From Novosphingobium sp. RL4 (GTDB lineage: Bacteria > Pseudomonadota > Alphaproteobacteria > Sphingomonadales > Sphingomonadaceae), in contig NZ_CP141944.1 in assembly GCF_035658495.1 (NCBI RefSeq), forward strand, positions 1,886,001-1,950,000: DNA of 64,000 nucleotides, in the 5' to 3' direction. Position 1 is the first letter of the stretch, and the number at the start of each line of letters is the position of its first letter. The notes beneath the pieces are model-generated. The model was not told the DNA's origin. It did not search any database and was given only the letters and a program-made list of their open reading frames with translations. Of the stretch, positions 18,737 to 25,839 are shown piece after piece. A program made the translations under genes and the position numbers.

Positions 18737-19929
18737 TGCACCGTCTCGCGCAGGATCCTTGCGGTATCGGCACCGAGGGAATGGACCGGGGCGGTCAAAG
18801 GCCTTCGCGGGCATGCCGGAAACGGGCGTCCGATACCGGTTCCCCAGCCGTGGAGTTCGGATTCGAGCATCGCGGGATCGTGCGCCCGTTCTTCCGCAAG
18901 GGCCATGGCGACGATCGCGCTCATCGACAGGCCGATGCGACGCGCCTGTCCTTCCTCCAGTGCGCGCATGGCTTCACGCGCGGCAGTCACCCCGGTGAGG
19001 GGATCGGCAATGGCATCGCCGACATACCCGATTTCCCCGGTGACTTCGGCCATGGCGCGCGCGAGGCCGCCGGCCACCCCGCAGTCGTTGCCGATGCCGA
19101 CCCAGTTCGCAGGCTCCCCCCGCGCTCCGTGGCCGGTGACGGAGAGCCAGACCAGCCCCGGCACTTCGCGCACGAGCGCATTCGCATCGATACCGAGTTG
19201 CAGGAGCGCGCGCGGCCGGGCGCTTTCGATCACGATATCGGCGCGGCGGATCAGGTCGATCAGCCGGGCCTTTTCGGCGCTGCAGCCAAAATCGACGAGT
19301 ACGCTTGCCTTGCCCTGGTTGATGAGATCGAAGGTGGCCGGATCGTCACGCCGGATGAGGTCGGGGCGGGTGCGGCTTTCGACTTTCACCACTTCCATCC
19401 CTGCCTGCCAGAGCAGATGTCCGGCGAGCGGCCCGGCCCAGATGGCGGAGAGATCGACCACCAGCGGACGATGCCCGGCAGCGCGGCTGCGGTGCGGCCC
19501 GAGTTCGAGAACCTCGATCGGGGCGGAGGCAGGAACCTCGTCCGCGCTGGCGACCGGCAGGCCCAGTAACCGGCCTCGTTCGACAAGATCTGCGCAATCA
19601 TGCCGCGCCACGTTTGCGGCGATCGCATCGCTGTCCTCTACTGCCAGGTCGGCATTGCCGAACAGCGCGGGCAGCAGTTCACGGTCGATTTCGCGGATCA
19701 GGGTGAGCGCGAACCAGCCACCGTCGCGCGTGGGCAGCAGGCGGCTGCCGCCCAGACCCGCCGATACCTTGCCGGAAATGCGATAGCCGCCGTTGGCGCC
19801 CCGTTCGCCAAGCAGCGTAGCGCCGCCGAGACGGGGCAGGCCATGATCGCGGGCAAGCGCCGCCAATTGCCGGTCGGCCCATCGCGCCAGTGGGATCGCG
19901 GGGCCTTCGGCTTCGGCGTCAGTCGGCAA
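18730..19929 (-). CDS. Class III CoA-transferase (CaiB/BaiF) with unusual domain order
   Basis: Residues from about 157 carry the classic N-terminal CaiB pattern: VVDLSAIWAGPLAGHLLWQ, VVKVESRTRPD, NQGKASVLVDF, ADIVIESARPRAL, and near 300 IADPLTGVTAA, whose Asp fits the catalytic aspartate by my alignment. The end GADTARILRE resembles the usual C-terminus. Residues 1-145 come before all this and look like the late part of a normal CaiB (LLPTRDGGWFALTL, RGRLLGLPVASADEV). At 399 residues the protein is normal in length, so it seems rearranged or permuted rather than simply extended. It moves CoA between acids. It overlaps the upstream ligase by 11 bases and the amidohydrolase by 7. Confidence 0.8.
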   Translation of the reverse strand: MPTDAEAEGPAIPLARWADRQLAALARDHGLPRLGGATLLGERGANGGYRISGKVSAGLGGSRLLPTRDGGWFALTLIREIDRELLPALFGNADLAVEDSDAIAANVARHDCADLVERGRLLGLPVASADEVPASAPIEVLELGPHRSRAAGHRPLVVDLSAIWAGPLAGHLLWQAGMEVVKVESRTRPDLIRRDDPATFDLINQGKASVLVDFGCSAEKARLIDLIRRADIVIESARPRALLQLGIDANALVREVPGLVWLSVTGHGARGEPANWVGIGNDCGVAGGLARAMAEVTGEIGYVGDAIADPLTGVTAAREAMRALEEGQARRIGLSMSAIVAMALAEERAHDPAMLESELHGWGTGIGRPFPACPRRPLTAPVHSLGADTARILRETVQC

Positions 19930-21433
19930 GGACTTCCTTCACCTTGCGGCGCAGGAGTTTGCCCATCTCGTTATAGGGCAGCTCGGCGACGAACACGATC
20001 TTCTCCGGCACGCGCGAGGATCGCAGGCGGGCCCGGACGAGGTCCTTGATTTCCGCTTCGGCCGGCGCCGTATGACCATCGCGGGTGACGATGGCGACGC
20101 CCACAGTCTCGCCCCATTCGATCGAGGGGATCGCGCAGGCGCAGGCATCCGCAACGGCGGGATGCGTCAGCAGCACGTCCTCGATTTCGCCGGGCGACAT
20201 GTTCTCGCCGCCGCGCACGATCACGTCGTCCGCGCGGCCGGAGAGGAACAGGTAGCCGTCCTCGTCCATGTAGCCGGCGTCGCGGGTGGGGAACCAGCCC
20301 TGCGCATCGAGCGCACTCTTTTCCTTGTACTCGCCCGAAACCTGTTCGCCGCGCACGTAGATCTCGCCCGGTTCGCCGGCGGGAAGAACTTCGCCGCTTT
20401 CACCCCGGATCTCGATCTCCACCGTCGGGATAGGCTTGCCGAGCGAGGTCAGCCGGGCGCGAACTTTCGGATCCTGCGAAGCCAGCGCTTCCCGATGGTC
20501 TTCCGGGCCGAGCAGGGCGACGGTCGAACTGGTCTCGGTAAGGCCATAGGCATTGGTGAAGCCCGCCGTGGGGAACAGGTCCAGAGCCTTGCGGATGACT
20601 TCGATGGGCATCTTGCCACCGCCATAGGCGACTGCGCGCAGGCTGGATACGTCGGATTTTTCCGCGCGCTCCATGGCCTCGATGATGCGCGAGAGCATGG
20701 TCGGCACGACGAAGGCATTGGAGACGCGTTCGCCGGCGACCAGTTCCAGCCAGCCTTCGGGCGAGAAGGCGGGGAGCATGACGATCGTGCGCAGCGCATA
20801 GATCGACGAGAGCAGGGCGGAGATGCCCGCGATATGGTAAGGCGGCACCACGACCAGTGCGGCATCCGCTTCGTCCGCGGAGCCGAACTCGATGGTCCCC
20901 AGGATGTAGCCCAGCAGGTTGGAGTGGCGCAGGATCGCCGCCTTGGGCGCCGCCGTCGTACCGCTGGTGAAGAGCTGGATCGCCACGCCGCTTCCCGCTT
21001 CGTCGGCGCCGGGATCGTATTCGCGTGCATCGTCGGCAGGAACGGTTTCCTGCGCCTTGAGCGCGAACTCTTCGCGTGACAGCACGATGTGCTGCTGGTC
21101 GCCGCCGATGCGGGTGATGCGCTCTTCATCGCCGATGACGAGCGCGGGGGAGATGCGGCCGAGCAGGGCGGCGAGGTCGGCGTCGGGCAGGCGGTAGTTG
21201 AGGGGGCAATAGGGCACGCCCGCGAGGGCTGCGCCGAACACCGCGATCACCGCCGCTTCGCTGCTTTCGTCGAGCAGGGCGACGTATTCGGCCTCGCTTT
21301 GCCGGATCAGTTCGAAGGCGCCCCTGGCCGCGGCGAGCAGGTCGCCATAAGTCCAGCGCTTGCCCTCGCAGACGAGGCCGACGCGGTCGGGCGCGGCTTC
21401 TGCCGCCATTTCGAGAAGGAGAGCGATGTTCAT
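19919..21433 (-). CDS. AMP-dependent acyl-CoA synthetase
   Basis: ANL-family CoA ligase of 504 residues. The P-loop-like LFTSGTTAAPKAAI is near residue 155, then NAYGLTETSSTVAL, the hinge TRDAGYMDEDGYLFLSGRAD, VRGGENMSPGEIEDVL, and the catalytic Lys in NEMGKLLRRKV. This is closer to the medium/aryl-acid ligases than the 577-residue ligase at 4.5 kb. It overlaps the downstream CoA-transferase by 11 bases and follows the small cysteine protein by 44 bases. A ligase and two CoA-transferases in one operon suggest initial activation by ATP and later CoA recycling. Confidence 0.9.
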   Translation of the reverse strand: MNIALLLEMAAEAAPDRVGLVCEGKRWTYGDLLAAARGAFELIRQSEAEYVALLDESSEAAVIAVFGAALAGVPYCPLNYRLPDADLAALLGRISPALVIGDEERITRIGGDQQHIVLSREEFALKAQETVPADDAREYDPGADEAGSGVAIQLFTSGTTAAPKAAILRHSNLLGYILGTIEFGSADEADAALVVVPPYHIAGISALLSSIYALRTIVMLPAFSPEGWLELVAGERVSNAFVVPTMLSRIIEAMERAEKSDVSSLRAVAYGGGKMPIEVIRKALDLFPTAGFTNAYGLTETSSTVALLGPEDHREALASQDPKVRARLTSLGKPIPTVEIEIRGESGEVLPAGEPGEIYVRGEQVSGEYKEKSALDAQGWFPTRDAGYMDEDGYLFLSGRADDVIVRGGENMSPGEIEDVLLTHPAVADACACAIPSIEWGETVGVAIVTRDGHTAPAEAEIKDLVRARLRSSRVPEKIVFVAELPYNEMGKLLRRKVKEVLAD

Positions 21434-21477
21434 CTGGTCGTTCGTGCCTTGAAGCGCTTGCGGGAGGCTGGCCGGGG

Positions 21478-21768
21478 TCAGTCGGAGGCCGGCAGCGGCT
21501 TGGCGTCCTTGACGACCAGGGCCACGCCATCGACCGAGAGCGATCCCTTGCCGGGCTTCACGCAGAGCAGTTCGTACTTGCCGTCACTGTCGACGTAGCG
21601 CTTGCCCATCAGGGTGCCGGCGGAGAAATCGGCAGCGAGCGGGGCGGGTTCGGCAGGCTTTGCCTCGCCCATCGGGGCGCCGCCGCATTCGATCGTACCG
21701 TCGGCGCAGCGGATCACCATGACCTCGGTGTCGCAGGCGGCGCTTTTCAGACGGGTTCCAGGCTTCAT
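21478..21768 (-). CDS. Small conserved cysteine-containing protein, function unknown
   Basis: A 96-residue protein I cannot name. It begins MKPGTRLKSAACDTEVMVIR and has CADGTIECGGAPM, then LMGKRYVDSDGKYELLCVKPGKGSLS. Four Cys (12, 21, 27 and about 69) could bind a metal. I recall similar small genes with CDTEV and CGG-P-M motifs next to acyl-CoA synthetases in other bacteria, but without a stated function. The start at 21768 is fixed by AAGGAACTGCGACA just before it; the longer frame lies in the neighbour. It sits inside the operon between a CoA-transferase (47-base gap) and a ligase (44-base gap), so it likely acts as a cofactor or accessory of the ligase. Confidence 0.75.
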   Translation of the reverse strand: MKPGTRLKSAACDTEVMVIRCADGTIECGGAPMGEAKPAEPAPLAADFSAGTLMGKRYVDSDGKYELLCVKPGKGSLSVDGVALVVKDAKPLPASD

Positions 21769-21815
21769 TGTCGCAGTTCCTTGTCTTTGTATGCTTGGAG
21801 GCGGGGCGAGGGCGA

Positions 21816-23045
21816 TCAGGCGATCGCGCCTCTGGCCTTGAGCTCCTCGATCTTGTCCCACTCCACGCCCATTTCCATGAGCACGATTTCGGTATGTTCG
21901 GAGGCCTGCGGAGAACGCGTCGTCTCCAGCGCCTCGCCGTTCCACTGCACCGGGCCGCGCACCAGCTTGAGCGGCTCGCCGCCGTCGGCAGCCTCGACTT
22001 CGACCAGCAGGTCATTGGCGAGCGCCTGTTCGTCGCCTGCGAGTTCGAGCAGGTTGAGGATCGGCGCCCACTGGCCCTTCAGCGTCTTGAGATGTTCACG
22101 CCAGTAGGCGAAGGGCTTGCTGGCGAAAGCTTCGATGAGGATCTCGCTGGCGGCCTTCGAATTCTCGATCAGGCTGAGCACATCCTGGAAGCGGGGGTCA
22201 TCTGCCGCTTCGGGGCGGCCGATGTGTTCGAAGGTATCGCGGATCAGGCCGGTCGGGCTGACCATGCACAAGTTGATCGTGCGTCCGTCGGAGGTCCAGA
22301 AGTTGCCCATGAAGGGGTTCTTGGCGCTGCCGCCGGAGCTGGGCATCGAGTTCCTGGTGATGACGCCGGTTTCGACGGCCTGCGCGATGTTGGCGCCCGA
22401 GGCCCATGCCGCGGTGCTCATCAGAGAGACGTCCAGCTCGGCGGCTTCGCCCGTCTTTTCCCGGTGGAACAGGGCGGCGGAAATGCCGCCGGCAATGAAC
22501 ATGCCGCCGATGGAGTCGCCGAAGGCAGGCATGCCTTGCGAAAGCGGGCCGGGCAATTCGGGCGGCGTCATGCAGTCGGCAATGCCGCTGCGCGACCAGA
22601 AGGCCGTGCCGTCAAAACCGCCCTTTTCGCGTTCGGGGCCCTTGTCGCCCCAGGCGCTGCCGCGCGCGTAGATGATCTTCGGGTTGGCCGCGCGGATGTG
22701 CTCGATGTCGAAGCGGTTCTTCTGGCGCGCTTGCGGCAGGTAGTTGGTGAGGAACACGTCGCACTGCTTGGCGAGTTCGTAGAGCAGTTCCTGACCTTCC
22801 GTGGTGGAAAGGTCGATGCCGACGCTGCGCTTGCCGCGATTGGGGTGTTCGAACAGCGTGTGGCGGAGGGGATCGAGCTGCACGCCGCCCATGTTGAGAA
22901 AACCGCGCTGGGTGTCGCCGCGCACCGGATGTTCGATCTTGATGACGTCCGCGCCCCAGTCGGCGAGGATCGCGCCGGCAGCCGGCGTGAAGGTGAACTG
23001 CGCTACTTCGAGGACGCGAACCCCCTGCATGACCTTTGTCGACAT
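21816..23045 (-). CDS. Class III CoA-transferase (CaiB/BaiF family)
   Basis: Canonical enzyme of 409 residues. Seen in order: VRVLEVAQFTFTPAAGAILADWG, DVIKIEHPVRGDTQR, NRGKRSVGIDL, and MPAFGDSIGGMFIAGGI, in which the Asp of FGDS matches the catalytic aspartate of formyl-CoA transferase. The C-terminal half is complete, unlike the odd second copy at 18.7-19.9 kb. The start ATG 23045 was chosen because homology begins there. First gene of the five-gene operon running down to 17.3 kb. Probable role: moving CoA from a product acid to an incoming substrate acid, saving ATP. Confidence 0.92.
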   Translation of the reverse strand: MSTKVMQGVRVLEVAQFTFTPAAGAILADWGADVIKIEHPVRGDTQRGFLNMGGVQLDPLRHTLFEHPNRGKRSVGIDLSTTEGQELLYELAKQCDVFLTNYLPQARQKNRFDIEHIRAANPKIIYARGSAWGDKGPEREKGGFDGTAFWSRSGIADCMTPPELPGPLSQGMPAFGDSIGGMFIAGGISAALFHREKTGEAAELDVSLMSTAAWASGANIAQAVETGVITRNSMPSSGGSAKNPFMGNFWTSDGRTINLCMVSPTGLIRDTFEHIGRPEAADDPRFQDVLSLIENSKAASEILIEAFASKPFAYWREHLKTLKGQWAPILNLLELAGDEQALANDLLVEVEAADGGEPLKLVRGPVQWNGEALETTRSPQASEHTEIVLMEMGVEWDKIEELKARGAIA

Positions 23046-23401
23046 CTGCTGCCTGTCCCCGTTTTTCTCTTGTGATCTGATCTGTATTTTCGGTCTCGTA
23101 AGGCAGGAAACCGCGCCCCGCCGAGGCTGGTTCCGATTTGAGCGCAAAGCCGGAGACTGGCAACCCGCGCGCCATCGTGCCCACGATCATGCCGCGCGCC
23201 GCCGCCTCGGTACGCCGGTGCGATGACCTCATGCTGCACTGCGAAGCATGCCCGCACGCCGCATTCCGCGCCGGAGCGATGGTTGCGAAAAATCCTCTGC
23301 TGCATGCGCAAAACGCAATTGACTCTTTGTACAGCAACTCCTAACCTAGGTTAGTAAGTTGAGAGGACCTCAACAGAACGACAGAATTCCGGAGATACCT
23401 C
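23046..23401. promoter_or_regulatory. Divergent intergenic region, CoA-transferase operon / small exported protein
   Basis: No gene is seen. The right part carries the promoter and palindrome described separately. The left 250 bases must contain the minus-strand promoter of the CoA-transferase operon, but no clear consensus was found. Confidence 0.5.
23319..23354 (+). promoter_or_regulatory. Promoter with overlapping 14-bp operator-like palindrome
   Basis: TTGACT at 23319-23324, a 17-base spacer, then TAACCT at 23342-23347 as a weak -10. The perfect palindrome CTAACCTAGGTTAG covers 23341-23354 and so lies on the -10 element, an ideal place for repression. The nearby MarR gene at 23832-24320 is the closest regulator. 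Confidence 0.65.
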
Positions 23402-23719
23402 ATGAAGAAGTTCGTTGCCCTTGCCGCTGCTGCCTCGGTTGCCTCTTTCGCCATCGTTCCGGCTGCTTTCGCGGAGACCACCCAGTCGGTCCGCGCCGTC
23501 ACCGAGGAAGCTGCCGCTCCGGTCGACCTGACCGCCGGCAAGATGCTCTATGCCGCCAACGGCTATCGCCTGGCCCCGATCTACCGCGTTGCTGCCGACG
23601 GCAATCCGCAGGTGATCCTCAACGGCCGCCTCGTGACCGTTCCGGCTTCGAGCCTCGCCAACGTTGACGGCAAGCTCACGACCTCGCTCTCCAAGAAGGA
23701 CATTGCTTCGGCGAAGTAA
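23402..23719 (+). CDS. Small exported protein of unknown function
   Basis: A 105-residue protein with a clear Sec signal peptide (MKK, then a hydrophobic stretch, cleavage likely after AAFA near residue 24). The mature part is about 80 residues: LTAGKMLYAANGYRLAPIYR, DGNPQVILNGRLVTVPASSL. Such small periplasmic proteins occur in sphingomonads with no known role. The start is supported by GGAGATACCTC. It has its own promoter with an operator-like palindrome and its own terminator, so it is a single-gene unit under tight control, which is unusual for a housekeeping protein. Confidence 0.82.
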   Translation: MKKFVALAAAASVASFAIVPAAFAETTQSVRAVTEEAAAPVDLTAGKMLYAANGYRLAPIYRVAADGNPQVILNGRLVTVPASSLANVDGKLTTSLSKKDIASAK

Positions 23720-23754
23720 GCTTCGCGAAGCAGGCCTTTCGGGGCTTCAAACAG

Positions 23755-23785
23755 AAAAGGGCGGCACCCCGGTGCCGCCCTTTTT
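23755..23785 (+). terminator. Rho-independent terminator
   Basis: AAAAGGGCGGCACC / GGTGCCGCCCTTTTT: a 10-bp GC stem extended by A-T pairs and ending in five T, 36 bases after the small exported protein. It is a mirror image on the other strand and can also stop the MarR/thiolase transcript. Confidence 0.93.
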
Positions 23786-23831
23786 CGTATCGTATCCGGG
23801 ATGAGAGAAAGGGGCGGAAGCGCCCCTGTTT

Positions 23832-24320
23832 TCATCCCCGGCTGACGTTGTCGTAGATACGGTTCATATAGTCGCGCAGTTGCTCCACCTCGGCGTCGGA
23901 AAAGCCGTGGAACATGCGTTCCTCGCTTTCGTTCGCGATCTCGCCGAGCTGGTCGAGCAAGGGGCGGGCTTCATCGGTGAGGTACACCGCGCGCGCGCGG
24001 CGATCGTCCACGCGGTCCCGGCGTTCCAGCAGTCCTTCGGCGCAGAGCCGGTCGATCAGGCGCCCGGCCGAGGCTTCCGACATCTCCAGGTATTCCGCGA
24101 TGGTCCGCTGGGTGGAGCCGGGATAGCGCGAAACCACCGCGATCATCGCCCATTGCGAGCGGGTGACGTTCAGCGTCGTCACCTTGCGATCGAAATTGTT
24201 GCGCTGGAGGCGGGAGATCACCGTCATGCGCAGCCCCACCTGCCGCCGCGTGCTGATGTCGCGGTCGTTCAGGGCCTCGCCCAGTTTGCCGGTCAACTTT
24301 TCTTCCGCCTCGGTTGCCAC
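23832..24320 (-). CDS. MarR family transcriptional regulator
   Basis: A 162-residue winged-helix protein: LNVTRSQWAMIAVVSRYPGS, RTIAEYLEMSEASAGRLIDR, and the wing RRDRVDDRRARAVYLT. It is 23 bases behind the thiolase gene on the same strand, so it is transcribed from the thiolase promoter, whose -10 overlaps a 14-bp palindrome; autoregulation together with the thiolase is likely. It also sits near the small exported protein with its own palindrome. Ligand unknown. Confidence 0.9.
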   Translation of the reverse strand: MATEAEEKLTGKLGEALNDRDISTRRQVGLRMTVISRLQRNNFDRKVTTLNVTRSQWAMIAVVSRYPGSTQRTIAEYLEMSEASAGRLIDRLCAEGLLERRDRVDDRRARAVYLTDEARPLLDQLGEIANESEERMFHGFSDAEVEQLRDYMNRIYDNVSRG

Positions 24321-24343
24321 TCAATGCTCCTTGCCTGACGCTT

Positions 24344-25597
24344 TCAGACGCGTTCGATGATGATGGCCGGCGCCATGCCGCCGGCCGCACACATGGTGAT
24401 GAGGCCGTAGCGCCCACCGGTCCGTTCGAGCTCGTCGAGCGCGGTGCCGATGAGGATTGCGCCGGTTCCCGCGATGGGATGGCCGAGCGCGATCGAGCCG
24501 CCGTTCGGATTGACCTTCGCACGGTCAAGGTCAAGGTCGCGGATCAGTTTCTCGACGACGACGGCGAAAGCCTCGTTCACTTCCCATACGTCGATCTGGT
24601 CCTTGGTGAGACCTGCCTTGGCGAGAACCTTTTTCGCAGCCGGTACCGGGCCGTTGAGCATCAGGGTCGGACAATCGCCGATTTCCGCCATGGCGACGAT
24701 GCGGGCACGCGGCTTCAGGCCATGCTTTTGCGCATAGTCCTTCGAGGCGAGAAGGATCGCCGAAGCACCGTCGACAACGCCGGAGGAGATGCCGACGTGG
24801 TGGATCGGCTTGACCTCGAGGTCGGGATAGACCTGATTTATCAGTTCGACATAGGTCTTGCCGCCGGGTGCCGAGGGCATGTTGTAGAACATCTCGAAGG
24901 CGGGCTTGAGCTGGGCAAGGCCTTCGGCCGTCGTGTCGGGGCGGGGGTATTCCTCATGGTCGAGGATGATGTTGCCCTCGTCGTCCTTCACGACGATCGT
25001 GGACCTGTCGAAGCGGCCTTCCGCGATCGCGGCGGCGGCGCGGCGCTGGCTTTCGACGCCGAAGGCTTCGAGTTCCGCGCGGCTGATGCCTTCCATGGCG
25101 GCGATCGCATCGGCCGCGATGCCCTGGTTGGTCTGCGGGTGCTTGGCCTGGAGGCGGGGATTGCCGGCGCCCATGCCGGCGCTGCCGACGCCGGCTTCGC
25201 GCATCTTCATGCCGTGTGCATTGGCGTAGGACAGCATGTCCATCCCGCCTGCCACCATCAGGTCGGACATGCCGGACATGATCATCGCCGAGGCGAGGTT
25301 GGTGGCGGTGATGCTGGAACCGCAGAAGCGGTTGAGCGTGACGCCGCCAGCCCGGAAATCGTATCCGGCGTCGAGCGCGGCCATGCGGCCGATGTCGCCG
25401 CCCTGAAGGCCGATCGCTGCCGACACGCCCCAGATCACGTCGTCGACGTCGGCGGTATCGAACCCGTTGCGGTCCTTGAGCGCGGCGAGGACCGTGGCGG
25501 AAAGATGCTCGGGATGCATCTGCGAAAGGGCGCCCTTGCCCATCTTGCCGATGCCTCGGGGCGTACGCACGGCGTCGATGATATAGGCTTCGGTCAC
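24344..25597 (-). CDS. Thiolase family protein (acetyl-CoA C-acyltransferase)
   Basis: Last enzyme of beta-oxidation, cleaving 3-ketoacyl-CoA with CoA. The 417-residue protein has the nucleophilic Cys in TLNRFCGSS near residue 92, NEAFAV, the His of GGSIALGHPIAGTGA, and the second Cys in TMCAAGGMAPA. The start is GTG 25597, set by GAGGAG eight bases before it and by homology starting at TEAYIIDAVRTPRG; the upstream open frame is the promoter region. Operon with the MarR gene, divergent from an MFS exporter. It could serve the whole catabolic block. Confidence 0.93.
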   Translation of the reverse strand: MTEAYIIDAVRTPRGIGKMGKGALSQMHPEHLSATVLAALKDRNGFDTADVDDVIWGVSAAIGLQGGDIGRMAALDAGYDFRAGGVTLNRFCGSSITATNLASAMIMSGMSDLMVAGGMDMLSYANAHGMKMREAGVGSAGMGAGNPRLQAKHPQTNQGIAADAIAAMEGISRAELEAFGVESQRRAAAAIAEGRFDRSTIVVKDDEGNIILDHEEYPRPDTTAEGLAQLKPAFEMFYNMPSAPGGKTYVELINQVYPDLEVKPIHHVGISSGVVDGASAILLASKDYAQKHGLKPRARIVAMAEIGDCPTLMLNGPVPAAKKVLAKAGLTKDQIDVWEVNEAFAVVVEKLIRDLDLDRAKVNPNGGSIALGHPIAGTGAILIGTALDELERTGGRYGLITMCAAGGMAPAIIIERV

Positions 25598-25713
25598 GGT
25601 CTCGTCTCCTCGAATTCCCGGTCTCGGCGCGCGCGGCGCCTTTTGCCGGCGGTCATGCTGGTGCCTTCGGGGAATTGCAATTGGAGGTCCGTTTCCTATC
25701 GCCTTGGCGATTG

Positions 25714-25755
25714 CTTTCACGTGAAAGTATATCGCGGCGGCGGGGCCGGGGTCAA
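25714..25755 (-). promoter_or_regulatory. Thiolase promoter with operator-like palindrome CTTTCACGTGAAAG
   Basis: On the minus strand TTGACC (25755-25750), an 18-base spacer and TATACT (25731-25726) form a good sigma-70-type promoter. The perfect 14-bp palindrome CTTTCACGTGAAAG (25714-25727) overlaps the end of the -10 and the predicted start of transcription. Leader to the GTG start is about 120 bases. Confidence 0.72.
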
Positions 25756-25839
25756 TCCGCAGGTCTATTGCGCGCGCCTGCTTGACGATCGCCGCAGCCG
25801 CGACAAGATCGCAGCAGATGGCAATATGAAAGGGAGGGC

